Shown piece after piece: positions 16,546 to 25,748 of a stretch of DNA of 64,000 bases. The DNA lies in assembly GCF_029871245.1 (NCBI RefSeq), contig NZ_SSON01000080.1, positions 62,001 through 126,000 of the forward strand. The letters run 5' to 3'. The notes beneath the pieces are model-generated. The model was not told the DNA's origin, ran no database searches, and saw only the letters and a list, made by a program, of their open reading frames with translations. The position numbers and the translations under genes are program-made. Source of the DNA: Pseudomonas sp. BN102 (GTDB taxonomy: Bacteria > Pseudomonadota > Gammaproteobacteria > Pseudomonadales > Pseudomonadaceae). How positions within the stretch are numbered: the first letter of the stretch is position 1; the number at the start of each line of letters is the position of its first letter.

Positions 16546-17715
16546 TCAATTGCAGGAAACGGACGGCCAGGCAAACGCACTGATACCCGTGAGTTCCTGC
16601 GCGATGAGCAGTTTCTGGAAGTCGCTGCCGCAACCGGTAACAGGTAACGCGATGATCTCGCGCAGCAGGCGCTCGACGTCCAGTGCAGATGCCGGCGCCG
16701 GCCGCTCCTGCAACAGCACCACCGCCCGGCAGGCTTCCAGCGCCATCTCGCTGGCGAACCAGTGAGCCATGGAGGCCTGCATCTGACTGCGAACGCCAGC
16801 GTCCATCATGGAATAGGCGCGAACGCAGAGGAGCCTGGCCGCCTCCAGCCGGGTCGCCATTTCGGCGATGCGCGCGGCCACCAGCGGCTGCGCGGCGAGC
16901 GGCCTGTCGCCCCCGGAGGAGTCCTGGGAGGCGAGGATGAACGCCTCCAGGGCAACGCGCATCAGTCCCACCGCCAGCAGTCCGCTGCCGGCATGGAGCT
17001 TTTCCAGCAGCCTGACCCGAGCCCCCGAATGATCATCCTCTTCCCAGAACAGTTGGCTGGCGGGCAGACGGCCCCCAAATAACGCCACCCGCACGCCACA
17101 GGCCCGGCCAACGCCCGGTCGCTCGACACCACGGGCTTCATATCCGTGCTCGCTGCGGTCCACCAGCAGGTGGCAGAAGGTGCCGGACGCCAGGCGCGCC
17201 CGGGCGATGAGGAAATCGCAGAGGTGGCCATTGAACACCCCGCCCTCTTCACCCTCGATGACGAAGCTGTCCAGGTCCCAGCGGGCCGTGATGCCGTCCG
17301 CGTCCGCGTCCGCGTCCGCCTCGCTCGCGCAGAAGCCGGCGAAACTGCGTCCTGCAAGCAGGTCAGGCAGATATCGGTCACGCATGTGGGCACGGGTCTC
17401 GGGAAGTTCGGCCAGGGCCGCTACCACCGCCAGATTGGCCATCACGCAAGCGGCGATCTCCACCGAGACGCAACAGAGTTCCTCGAACAGCATTGCCTCG
17501 GTCACGGCCGATAGCCCCATGCCGCCGAACTCCTTGGCCAGGCTGGCGCCGGGCAGGCCGAATTCGGCAATGCCCTGGGTAATTTCGCGCAGGCTTTCCC
17601 GGGGAATGGGCCGGTCGCGGAACACCCGGACAATCGGCGCCACCTCGGAACGGAGGAAGGTGCGGAAGCTGTCCACCATCAGGTGCTGCTCATCGCTTGG
17701 CATCTGCATCTTCAT
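16546..17715 (-). CDS. divergent acyl-CoA dehydrogenase-like protein
   Basis: A 389-residue member of the acyl-CoA dehydrogenase superfamily with N-terminal helical, central beta and C-terminal helical regions. The usual TEPDAGSD FAD/substrate segment is replaced by ASEADADADADG, encoded by a GCGTCC tandem hexamer. The QIHGGYGY and YEGTSHIQ segments with the catalytic glutamate are missing at the C terminus. It may be a non-catalytic partner of a heteromeric dehydrogenase, as known for some sterol-side-chain enzymes, or a decayed copy. The start ATG follows ACAGGAAC. It has its own candidate promoter at 17766-17810 and precedes the alkylsulfatase. Confidence 0.82.
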   Translation of the reverse strand: MKMQMPSDEQHLMVDSFRTFLRSEVAPIVRVFRDRPIPRESLREITQGIAEFGLPGASLAKEFGGMGLSAVTEAMLFEELCCVSVEIAACVMANLAVVAALAELPETRAHMRDRYLPDLLAGRSFAGFCASEADADADADGITARWDLDSFVIEGEEGGVFNGHLCDFLIARARLASGTFCHLLVDRSEHGYEARGVERPGVGRACGVRVALFGGRLPASQLFWEEDDHSGARVRLLEKLHAGSGLLAVGLMRVALEAFILASQDSSGGDRPLAAQPLVAARIAEMATRLEAARLLCVRAYSMMDAGVRSQMQASMAHWFASEMALEACRAVVLLQERPAPASALDVERLLREIIALPVTGCGSDFQKLLIAQELTGISAFAWPSVSCN

Positions 17716-17765
17716 GTTCCTGTCCTGGGTGGCTGCCGCAAACCCGTATCGATCGTTCCAGGCAG

Positions 17766-17810
17766 GTTATGACCTGCCCAATGGCGCTGCCCCCCTTCTT
17801 TGGAGGGGGG
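17766..17810 (-). promoter_or_regulatory. C/G-rich dyad plus palindromic -10 region
   Basis: On the minus strand CCCCCCTCC-AAAGAAGGGGGG (17790-17810) is followed 30 nt later by CATAAC (17766-17771). The -10 lies inside the palindrome GGCAGGT-CATA-ACCTGCC. It sits between the two acyl-CoA dehydrogenase genes. The C/G dyad alone could be read as a terminator for the upstream gene, but it lacks a T-run. Confidence 0.5.
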
Positions 17811-17817
17811 CCTCTCT

Positions 17818-18966
17818 TCAGCCGAGACTGCGGGCGATGATCAGCTTCTGGATATGGCTGGTGCCCTCGTAGATCTTGGTGACGCGAACGTCTCGGCAGT
17901 AACGCTCCACCGGGAAATCGTTCAGGTAGCCGTAGCCGCCGTGGATCTGCAGCGCATCGGAACAGACCTTCTCCGCCATCTCGCTGGCGAACAGCTTGGC
18001 CATGGAAGCCTCCCGGGCGCAGGGAACGTCCGCATCGCAGAGGCGCGCGGTATGCACCATGAATTGCTCGGCAACCTCCACCTGGGTCGCCATGTCGGCC
18101 AGGTCGAAGGCAACGCCCTGCAGGTTGATGATCGGCGCGCCATAGGCTTCGCGCTCCCGGGCATAGGCAACGGCGGCAGCCAGGGCCGCGCGGGCGGTCC
18201 CCGTCGCCACCGCGGCGATGGCCACCCTCCCCTCCGACAGCGAGCCCATCACATTGCGGTAGCCGGAGCCTTCGGCGCCGAGCAGGTTGGCCACCGGCAC
18301 ACGGCAGTCCTCCAACTGGATCTGCGCCACCTGCGCCGAGCGCTGGCCCATCTTGTGCTCGACGCGGGCCACCACGTAGCCGGGGTTTTGCGCCGGGTCG
18401 ACCATCAGCAGGCTGCTGCCCTTCTTGCCAGCGGCCTTGTCGGTCACCGCCAACACCAGGCCAAGGCCAGCCTCGTTGCCGTTGGAAATGAACTGCTTGC
18501 TGCCGTTGATCACATAGTGGTCGCCGTCGCGGCGAGCCAGGGTACGGAAGGCCGCAGTGTCGGAGCCGGCGTGGGGTTCGCTGAGCAGGAAGGCGCCGAT
18601 GCGCTTGCCACTGGCCAGGTCCGGCAGGTACTTGCGCTTCTGCTCCTCGTTGCCCAGGCGCGCCACGGTGAGGCCCACGGAATTGTGCACGTGGATGAGA
18701 GTGGCGAAACCGGTGTCGGCGGCGGCGAACTCCTCGATGGCCAGGCAGTATTCGACGAAGCTGGCCCCGGAGCCACCGTACTCCTCGGGTATCAGCATGC
18801 CGAGAAAGCCCAGCTCCGCCACGGCCTCCAGCTCGCCGCGCGGCCAGGCGCCGCTGCGGTCGCGGTCGGCCGCCGTGGGGGCCACGACTTCGGCTGCGAC
18901 CTTGCGCGCTGCGTCGCGGATGATGATTTCCTGTTCGCTGAGGAACACTGCGGAGGTATCGCTCAT
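17818..18966 (-). CDS. acyl-CoA dehydrogenase
   Basis: A 382-residue canonical acyl-CoA dehydrogenase oxidising acyl-CoA to trans-2-enoyl-CoA with FAD. Visible motifs are LLSEPHAGSD, QIHGGYGYL and the catalytic Glu367 in KIYEGTSHIQ. The start ATG follows AAGGAAGCACC. It is the last gene in the DUF1302-YCF48-RND-dehydrogenase series, 41 nt after the RND gene. Electrons would pass to ETF, encoded at 42066-43746. Confidence 0.95.
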   Translation of the reverse strand: MSDTSAVFLSEQEIIIRDAARKVAAEVVAPTAADRDRSGAWPRGELEAVAELGFLGMLIPEEYGGSGASFVEYCLAIEEFAAADTGFATLIHVHNSVGLTVARLGNEEQKRKYLPDLASGKRIGAFLLSEPHAGSDTAAFRTLARRDGDHYVINGSKQFISNGNEAGLGLVLAVTDKAAGKKGSSLLMVDPAQNPGYVVARVEHKMGQRSAQVAQIQLEDCRVPVANLLGAEGSGYRNVMGSLSEGRVAIAAVATGTARAALAAAVAYAREREAYGAPIINLQGVAFDLADMATQVEVAEQFMVHTARLCDADVPCAREASMAKLFASEMAEKVCSDALQIHGGYGYLNDFPVERYCRDVRVTKIYEGTSHIQKLIIARSLG

Positions 18967-19007
18967 GGTGCTTCCTTATGGATTCCTGGTTTCGTGTCGG
19001 CCCGGCC

Positions 19008-21482
19008 TCATACGCAATGGGCAGCCGGGGTCTTGGATTCGTTGTGAGCCGGCTGCTCCACGACTGCCGCGGGCGTGGGAATCCGGCTGCCGGATTCGCC
19101 GACGCCACGCAGCAGGAAGTGGGACAACGCGGGGATGAGGACCAGGGCACCGAGCATGTTCCAGAGGAACATGAAGGTCAGGAGGATGCCCATGTCGGCC
19201 TGGAACTTGATGGGCGAGAAGGCCCAGGTGATCACCCCGGCGGCCAGGGTCACGCCCACCAGCGCTACCACCTTGCCGGTGAAACGCAGGGCATGGCGGT
19301 AGGCATCGACCAGGGAGGCGCCGGCACGCTGCCGGGCTAGCTGGATACTCAGCAGGTAGAGTGCGTAGTCGACGCCGATGCCGACGCCCAGGGCGATCAC
19401 CGGCAGGGTGGCGACCTTCACGCCCATGCCCAGCGCCACCATCAGTGCCTCGCAGAGCACCGAGGTGATCACCAGCGGCACCACGGCGACCACCACCGCA
19501 CGCCAGCTGCGGAAGGTGATGAAGCAGAGCAGGATCACAGCCGCGTAGACGTAGATCAGCATGGTCAGGTTCGCCTTCTTGACCACGATGTTGGTGGCGG
19601 CCTCGATGCCCGCACTGCCGGCAGCCAGGAGGAACTGGCGCTCGGGCGTGCTGTGGACAGCCGTGAAGGCTTCGGCGGCTTTCACTACACGGTCCAGGGT
19701 TTCCGCCTTGTGGTCAGTCAGGTAGGCCACCAGCGGCATGACCGAGCACTCGGTGTTGAACAGCTCCGGGTTACTGGTGCTTGCGGTGCGAGCGGCGTAG
19801 TTCAGCACGTCCTGGTTCGGCGGGATCGACATCCACTTGGGGTTGCCTTCATAGGAACCGGCGGTGATCTTGCGCACCGCGTCAGCCAGCGAAACGGTGC
19901 TCTGCACGCCCGGCACCTGCTGCAGGGCCCAGCCCAGCCGATCGGTCTCGATCAGCGTCTGGTACTCCAGGCAACCTTCGGGAGCGGTCCTGACGATCAC
20001 CGCGAACTGGTCCGACGACAGCGAGTAGCGGGAGTTGATGTAGGCGTTGTCGAGGTTGTAGCGCGAGTTGGGGCGCAGCTCGGAAGCGCCGGCATCCAGA
20101 TCGCCGATCTTCAGGTGGGTACTGACGATGAAACCGGCAACCGTGATGACCGCTGAAATGAGCAGCAGGCTCGCTGCCCAGCGGCGCTGGGTGAAGCGCT
20201 CCAGCAGCTTCCAGACGCCGGAGGCTTCCCGCTGCTCCGCGCGCAGGCTGCGCTCGGCAGCCGTTCGGCTGACACCGGAATAGGACAGCATCACCGGCAG
20301 CAGGATCAGGTTGGTGAAGACCAGCAGCGCGACCCCGATCGACGCGGTGATCGCCAGGTCCTGGATCACCGGGATGTCGATCAGCATAAGCACGGCGAAG
20401 CCCACCGCGTCGGCGGCCAGGGCGGTCAGCCCGGCCAGGAACAGGCGACGGAAGGTATAGCGGGCGGCCACCAGCTTGTGGGTACCGCGCGCCACGTCCT
20501 GCATGATGCCGTTCATCTTCTGCGCACCATGGGACACGCCGATGGCGAAGACCAGGAAAGGCACCAGGATCGAATAGGGATCCAGCTCGTAGCCCAGGCG
20601 GGCGATCAGGCCCAGCTGCCAGAGCACGGCGATGCAGGAGCAGCTCAGTACCAGCAATGTGCTGCGCACGCAGCGGGTCCAGGCGTAGATGATCAGCGCA
20701 GCGATCACTGCCGCCCCGGCGAAAAAGACGATCATCTGTTGCAGGCCGTCGAGCAGGTCGCCTACCACCTTGGAGAACCCGACGATGCGGATATCCAGGT
20801 TGGCGTTGCCCTGCGGGCCGGAGTACTTGGCGCGGATGTTCTCCAGTTGCCTGGACAGTTCCCAGTAGTCCAGGGGCTTGCCGGTGTCGCTGTCCTTCTC
20901 CAGCAGGGGCAGGAAAATCATGCTCGAGCGGAAGTCGGTGCCCACCAGGTTGCCCAGCAGTTGCGCCCGCCCGATGTTCTGGCGCAACTCGCCGATGCTC
21001 TTTTCCGAGCCGGTGTAGTTGTCGGGCATGACCGGCCCGCCGGCGAAGCCCTCCTCGGTTACTTCGTTCCAGCGCACCACCGGCATCCACAGCGACTTGA
21101 CGTTGGCCCGGTCGACGCCCGGGGTGAGGAACAGGTCGTCATTGATCTGCTTGAGGGCCTGCAGGTAGTCCGGATCGAAGATGTCGCCGCTGCGGTTCTC
21201 AACCACCACGCGCACCGCGTTGCCCAGCCCCTTGAGCTCGTCACGGTTCTCCAGGAAGTTGCGGATGTAGGGATGGTTCTGCGGAATGGTTTTCTCGAAC
21301 GCCGCATTGAACGTCAGCCGGGTGCTGTCCCAGCCGAGCAACACGGTCACCACGGCGCAGAGCAGGATGACCAGCAGGCGGTTGTTGAAGATCAACCGCT
21401 CCAGGCGGCTGCCGGACCTGGAATCGAATTCTTTCAGGTCACTGATGGTCAGCAGGTTGTCGCTGGGATTGTGGGTGCCCAT
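19008..21482 (-). CDS. MMPL/RND-superfamily transporter
   Basis: An 824-residue inner-membrane protein of the MMPL/hydrophobe exporter class, with two sets of transmembrane helices around large periplasmic loops. A first TM segment (RLLVILLCAVVTVLL) is followed by a loop of about 190 residues and a five- to six-TM block; the pattern then repeats. The start ATG follows GGAGAG. Co-transcription with a YCF48-like protein and a DUF1302 outer-membrane protein is a recurrent arrangement in clusters for hydrophobic substrates, so substrate uptake or envelope trafficking is more likely than drug efflux. Confidence 0.9.
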   Translation of the reverse strand: MGTHNPSDNLLTISDLKEFDSRSGSRLERLIFNNRLLVILLCAVVTVLLGWDSTRLTFNAAFEKTIPQNHPYIRNFLENRDELKGLGNAVRVVVENRSGDIFDPDYLQALKQINDDLFLTPGVDRANVKSLWMPVVRWNEVTEEGFAGGPVMPDNYTGSEKSIGELRQNIGRAQLLGNLVGTDFRSSMIFLPLLEKDSDTGKPLDYWELSRQLENIRAKYSGPQGNANLDIRIVGFSKVVGDLLDGLQQMIVFFAGAAVIAALIIYAWTRCVRSTLLVLSCSCIAVLWQLGLIARLGYELDPYSILVPFLVFAIGVSHGAQKMNGIMQDVARGTHKLVAARYTFRRLFLAGLTALAADAVGFAVLMLIDIPVIQDLAITASIGVALLVFTNLILLPVMLSYSGVSRTAAERSLRAEQREASGVWKLLERFTQRRWAASLLLISAVITVAGFIVSTHLKIGDLDAGASELRPNSRYNLDNAYINSRYSLSSDQFAVIVRTAPEGCLEYQTLIETDRLGWALQQVPGVQSTVSLADAVRKITAGSYEGNPKWMSIPPNQDVLNYAARTASTSNPELFNTECSVMPLVAYLTDHKAETLDRVVKAAEAFTAVHSTPERQFLLAAGSAGIEAATNIVVKKANLTMLIYVYAAVILLCFITFRSWRAVVVAVVPLVITSVLCEALMVALGMGVKVATLPVIALGVGIGVDYALYLLSIQLARQRAGASLVDAYRHALRFTGKVVALVGVTLAAGVITWAFSPIKFQADMGILLTFMFLWNMLGALVLIPALSHFLLRGVGESGSRIPTPAAVVEQPAHNESKTPAAHCV

Positions 21483-21506
21483 CTCGGCTCTCCGACTTTC
21501 TTTTTG

Positions 21507-22568
21507 TCACTTGAAGTTCTGGATGCGCACGCCACCGAGCCCGGCCAGGGCGACTGCCCCGCCGGCAGCGGGTGCCATCGCAAAGTTGGGAACCACGCGA
21601 TCGACCGGAACGAGGCTGAAGGTGGCGCCGCGATCGGTGGAGCGCAGCAACTGGCCGGTCTGGCTGGTCAGCACGACGGAGCCGTCTTCGGCGATCACGC
21701 CGCCGGTGATTCCGGCCTCGATACCGGTTTCCGCCCTGCTCCAGCTGGCGCCGCCATCAAGGCTGCGATAGGCATTGCCGCGCAGGCCGTAGACCAGCAC
21801 CAGGCCGTCATCGCCCAGCACACCGAACAGGGTGCCCTGGTAAGGCAACTCCAGGCGGGTGAAGCGTTGCCGCGCAGCATCCAGCTTCAGCACCAGGCCC
21901 TGCTCGCCGACCATGAACAGGCTACCGGCGGCGGGACGCAGACCGTACAGATGCATGGCTCTGGGGTTGTCGACACGGTCCAGCCAGGGTGTCCAGTTCT
22001 TGCCGCCATCGACGGTGCGCAGGATCAGGTTGAAGGCGCCAACGACGAAACCGTTCAGGTCATCCTCGAACCACACGTCCAGCAGCGGCTTGTCGGCGCC
22101 CTGGACGGCGAAAAGCTCGGCGTCCTTCTTGAGGCGCTGCGCCTCTGGATCATCCGGATCGGCCGGGTTGCCGTAGTGCTTCACCAGCAGTTCGGCGATC
22201 TGCCGGCCATCGAGCTGCTTGCTCCAGGCCTTACCGCCATCGACGGTGCGCAGGACCACGCCTTCATGGCCGACGGCCCAGCCCTGTTCTGCGCTGGGGA
22301 AGGCCAGCGCTGTCAGGTCGGAGCTGACCGGCACCTGGGCTTGGACCCAGTCCTTGCCATCGTCCGAAAAGAGGATGTGACCGCGTTGCCCCGCCGCGAC
22401 CAAGCGTTCACCGGCCCTTGCCAGCGCATTGAGCGGCGCCCGGATCGCCTGCGCGCTGTGCTGCGCGGGTGTCTCCATGGGGGAGATGAAGGCCTGCTGC
22501 GCAAGCGCCTGTCCTGCCATCAGGGCGAGCAGCATCGCGAGTGGCGGACGAAAGAACTGTCTGAACAC
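21507..22568 (-). CDS. YCF48/BNR-repeat exported protein
   Basis: A 353-residue periplasmic beta-propeller-like protein with repeated SxDxGxxW-type blocks (SDDGKDW, TVDGGKAW, TVDGGKNW, SLDGGASW, STDRGATF). The start is GTG 22568 with GAGGTGA upstream, which yields the signal peptide ending AGQALAQQ; longer readings lack an export signal. It lies 24 nt before the RND transporter gene. The family is related to the photosystem II assembly factor YCF48; in heterotrophs it appears beside MMPL transporters and may act as their periplasmic partner. Confidence 0.85.
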   Translation of the reverse strand: MFRQFFRPPLAMLLALMAGQALAQQAFISPMETPAQHSAQAIRAPLNALARAGERLVAAGQRGHILFSDDGKDWVQAQVPVSSDLTALAFPSAEQGWAVGHEGVVLRTVDGGKAWSKQLDGRQIAELLVKHYGNPADPDDPEAQRLKKDAELFAVQGADKPLLDVWFEDDLNGFVVGAFNLILRTVDGGKNWTPWLDRVDNPRAMHLYGLRPAAGSLFMVGEQGLVLKLDAARQRFTRLELPYQGTLFGVLGDDGLVLVYGLRGNAYRSLDGGASWSRAETGIEAGITGGVIAEDGSVVLTSQTGQLLRSTDRGATFSLVPVDRVVPNFAMAPAAGGAVALAGLGGVRIQNFK

Positions 22569-22671
22569 CTGGGTCACCTCACATCGGTCACGCCGGAGCG
22601 CGAATTGCGGAACGGCGCCCGGGTGTAACCGGGGCCGCCGTTCGTGGACTTGCAGGAGCGGCAGTTGCCGC

Positions 22672-24366
22672 TCAGATGGTGGTTTTGAAGGTGAAGAACA
22701 CGGCACCACGGTCTTCCAGCAGCGATTGGCTGCCGCTGGGAGTCACGGCGGCGCCGGTGACCGGGTTGGTCGAGTAGTCGCCGAAGTAGTCGACGTACTT
22801 CAGGTCGAAGCGATAGCGGCTGTAGAGATCGAGCGCGAGACCCACGGCATAGCTGCCGGCATCTTCGTTACCACCGGAGGCCACTGCCGAGTTGCCCGAC
22901 AGGCCCACCGAGTAGCTCATCGGCATCGACAGGTCGCCCCCCGGGAACACCTGGAACCAGGTCGGGGTGAAGTTGACGGCCAGGCCATAGGCGTCGCGAG
23001 AGACTTCGTCGATGTTGCTCGGTACCGCCTTGTAGGCCGACGAGCCCTTGAACAGATTGAGTGGGTCGGAGTTGACCGACACCCAGCGGCTCCAGGTCAG
23101 CTCGGTGGACCAGCTGGCGCTGTCGAACAGCGGCGTCGGGCTGACGGTGCCGATGGCGTTGAGCACGCCGTGCAGGGTATCGCCGCGGGCACCGAGGATG
23201 TCGCCGTCGTCCGGCAGACCGGCTGCGGAAGTCACCCGTGCCGCGCTGCTGACCAGCGGCATGTTGCGGCGGTAGTTAACGTCCAGGCCGACGCTGACCC
23301 CGGCGATTTCCTTCGACAGGCTGATGCCGTACATGTCGATATCGTCGGCGTAGTTGAAGAAGTACTGCGGGCGGGCGTTAGCCAGCAGGATGGTCTGCGG
23401 CAGGGTGTCGGAGAAATTGCGGACGTAAAAGCCCAAGGTGCCGTCGAGCCATTCAGGGCTCCAGCGCGTCATCACGCCCCAGTCGCCAGAGTTCTGCGGC
23501 TCGATGTCGTCGCCGTGGGTGGCGCGCAGCGTGGGGCTGAGGATGAATGACTCGCCGCCCTGCAGATAGATGTCGGCGAAGCCCAGGTAGGTACCGCCCT
23601 CGGGCACACGCGACGGGCGCCACTCGAAGAAGTACTGCGCCGCGAAGGACAGCTCGGGAGTCACCTGCAGTTGCGCGGAGAACTGGTTGCGCGGCAGGTA
23701 CAGCTCCTTCGCCTCGATACCCGGCAGAGCCAGGGCCTTGCCCTGATCCAGCGGGGCCTGACCATAAGAAATGCCATGAATGGCGCCGGCCCCCAGCAGG
23801 GACTCGCCCCAGTTCACGGTGTGGCGGCCCAGGCGCGCCTTCAGCGGCATGTCGGCGATGTCGTACTCGCCGAACACGAAGGCGTCCATCCACTCGCCGG
23901 ACGGCCCTTCGTAATAACGGTCCGCATAACGGCTGAGGCCCAGGGCCGGGCGTCCATCGGACCCCAGGTGGTTGGAGGTCGCCACATTGTCGTTGTCGAG
24001 ACTGCCGGCATAGGCCGCGTCGTACCAGAGCGCCGCGCTGACCCGGGCGCCGTACTTGCCCTTGTAGACGATGTCGGACTCGCTGAGGATGTCTACGCGA
24101 TTGTTGACCAGGCTGTGCTTGTCGAAGTTGCGATCACCGTCATCGTTGTTGGGGTTCTTCAGAATCGCATCGTCCTGCCCCTCGACCCGCATGCCGAGGT
24201 TGTAGCGCAGGGTGTTGTCCCAGCGCAGCTGGATGTCTTCGTTGCCGGTGTCGATCTCGAACGCGCTGGCGCTGCCGCAGGCAATCGCGCACATGGCAAC
24301 CACCGTGGCGCGCAGCGCGTGAGAGCTGGCGGGATGACTCTGATTCGATTTGTTCTTGTTATTCAT
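22672..24366 (-). CDS. DUF1302-family outer-membrane protein
   Basis: A 564-residue exported protein with a signal peptide ending near SASAFEID and a C terminus ending in a hydrophobic/aromatic strand (FFTFKTTI), as in beta-barrels. The DUF1302 hallmark segments LRWDNTLRYN and GRHTVNWGES are present. The start ATG follows GGGGAGGAG. It heads the operon continuing to YCF48, RND and acyl-CoA dehydrogenase. A channel for hydrophobic substrates is inferred from context. Confidence 0.9.
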   Translation of the reverse strand: MNNKNKSNQSHPASSHALRATVVAMCAIACGSASAFEIDTGNEDIQLRWDNTLRYNLGMRVEGQDDAILKNPNNDDGDRNFDKHSLVNNRVDILSESDIVYKGKYGARVSAALWYDAAYAGSLDNDNVATSNHLGSDGRPALGLSRYADRYYEGPSGEWMDAFVFGEYDIADMPLKARLGRHTVNWGESLLGAGAIHGISYGQAPLDQGKALALPGIEAKELYLPRNQFSAQLQVTPELSFAAQYFFEWRPSRVPEGGTYLGFADIYLQGGESFILSPTLRATHGDDIEPQNSGDWGVMTRWSPEWLDGTLGFYVRNFSDTLPQTILLANARPQYFFNYADDIDMYGISLSKEIAGVSVGLDVNYRRNMPLVSSAARVTSAAGLPDDGDILGARGDTLHGVLNAIGTVSPTPLFDSASWSTELTWSRWVSVNSDPLNLFKGSSAYKAVPSNIDEVSRDAYGLAVNFTPTWFQVFPGGDLSMPMSYSVGLSGNSAVASGGNEDAGSYAVGLALDLYSRYRFDLKYVDYFGDYSTNPVTGAAVTPSGSQSLLEDRGAVFFTFKTTI

Positions 24367-24484
24367 CTGGGCGTCTCCTCCCCTTGGTTTAACCGGGACC
24401 TCGCGCTGACCGCCACCAGGTCCGGAAACAGCTCAATCAGTGATCGAGTGCCCAAAGGGTGCCAGCACCATCCGTGAGTCCTCC

Positions 24485-24534
24485 CCCCCCTTTCTGAAAG
24501 GGGGGTGCCCCCCCTTCCCCCCCTCCGCTAGCAT
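24485..24534 (+). promoter_or_regulatory. C/G-rich dyad plus -10 box between divergent DUF1302 and MBL genes
   Basis: CCCCCCTTT-CTG-AAAGGGGGG (24485-24505) is a perfect 9-bp stem. TAGCAT (24529-24534) lies 32 nt from the AAAG, as at the other copies. It faces the MBL hydrolase; being symmetrical it may also serve the DUF1302 operon, though no good -10 was found on that side. Confidence 0.5.
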
Positions 24535-24593
24535 GAGCGCATCGAACTACCCTCCCCGGCCTCGGCGAGGGCGAACCGCCAAAGGAGAACGAA

Positions 24594-25658
24594 ATGACGA
24601 ACGAGGCACCGGTTACTCACACGCGGGCGGCCGTCAGCTATCCCCTTGATGCCACACCCGCACCCGGCGCCTTGCTCGAAGTCACGCCTGGTGTGCTCTG
24701 GACCCGGCTGCCACTGCCCATCTCCCTTGGCGCCATCAATGTCTGGCTGCTGGCCGAGGACGGCGGCCATGCACTGGTGGATACCGGCCTGTGCAACGAG
24801 GACAGCGTGTCCCTCTGGGAGCGACTGCTGGCAGGCCCGCTCGCCGGGGGATCGCTGACACGGGTACTGGCCACGCATCTGCACCCCGACCATATCGGCA
24901 TGGCCGGCTGGCTGTCCCGGCGGACCGGTTGCCGCCTCTGGATGACGCGGCTGGAGTACCTGCAATGCCGGATGCTGGCAGGCGACAGCGGACGCGCGGC
25001 CCCCGACGAGGCGGTCAGCTTCTATCACCGCGCCGGCTGGGACGACCAGGCACTGGCCGTCTACTGCCAACGTTTCGGGAGCTTCAGCCGGATGATTTCT
25101 CCCCTGCCCGACAGCTACCGGCGCATCCGCGAGGGCGAGCTCGTACGTATCGGGGAATACGACTGGGAAGTGGTGGTGGGAACAGGTCATTCACCCGAAC
25201 ACGCCTGCCTGTATGACGCCCGACGAAAGCTGCTGATCTCCGGCGACCAGGTGCTGCCGCGCATTTCCTCCAACGTTTCGGTGCACTTCACCGAACCGGA
25301 TGCCGATCCGCTGGGCGACTGGCTCCACTCGCTCGGCAAGCTCCGTCGACGCGTGCCTGACGACGTGCTCGTCCTGCCCTCGCACAACGAACCCTTTCAT
25401 GGCCTGCATGCGCGACTGAATCAGCTGGAGGTCGAAGTGCTGGATGGACTGGACCGCCTGAGACAAGGACTGAAGGAGCCCCGCCGGGTCCTCGACGTTT
25501 TCCCGCTGCTCTTCTCAGCGAAACTGCGAACCGAGGAACCGACCCAACTGACCCTGGCCACCGGCGAATCCATCGCCCACCTCAACCATCTGCTGATACG
25601 GAACGAGATCAGCGTCAGCACGGATGAACGTGGCGTGGCCTGGTATCAACACTTGTAG
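24594..25658 (+). CDS. metallo-beta-lactamase-fold hydrolase
   Basis: A 354-residue cytoplasmic MBL-fold protein with an intact metal site: HLHPDHIG, a second histidine in GTGHSPEH, Asp in SGDQVLP and a terminal His in PSHNEPF. The start ATG follows AAAGGAGAACGAA. Related proteins are thioesterases or lactonase-like hydrolases. It is a stand-alone gene transcribed from the C/G-dyad promoter, opposite the DUF1302 operon, so acyl-CoA or ester hydrolysis in the same pathway is plausible. Confidence 0.88.
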   Translation: MTNEAPVTHTRAAVSYPLDATPAPGALLEVTPGVLWTRLPLPISLGAINVWLLAEDGGHALVDTGLCNEDSVSLWERLLAGPLAGGSLTRVLATHLHPDHIGMAGWLSRRTGCRLWMTRLEYLQCRMLAGDSGRAAPDEAVSFYHRAGWDDQALAVYCQRFGSFSRMISPLPDSYRRIREGELVRIGEYDWEVVVGTGHSPEHACLYDARRKLLISGDQVLPRISSNVSVHFTEPDADPLGDWLHSLGKLRRRVPDDVLVLPSHNEPFHGLHARLNQLEVEVLDGLDRLRQGLKEPRRVLDVFPLLFSAKLRTEEPTQLTLATGESIAHLNHLLIRNEISVSTDERGVAWYQHL

Positions 25659-25718
25659 GAGCGAGCTTGCTCGCGAACCTCCCGAGCCCGGACTTTCGCG
25701 AGCAAGCTCTCTCCTACA
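25654..25718. repeat. inverted pair of REP elements (BIME-like)
   Basis: TGTAGGAGCGAGCTTGCTCG and its inverted copy ending CTCTCTCCTACA face each other between the convergent MBL and SDR genes. The first base pairs overlap the MBL stop codon. The pair may act as a bidirectional terminator. Confidence 0.8.
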
Positions 25719-25748
25719 CAAGGGCCGTGCAGGGCCCAGTCCGCAGGA

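Noticed and set aside
17790-17810. Rho-independent terminator after the acyl-CoA dehydrogenase
   Set aside because: There is no T-run on the minus strand; the conserved CATAACCTG downstream fits a promoter better.
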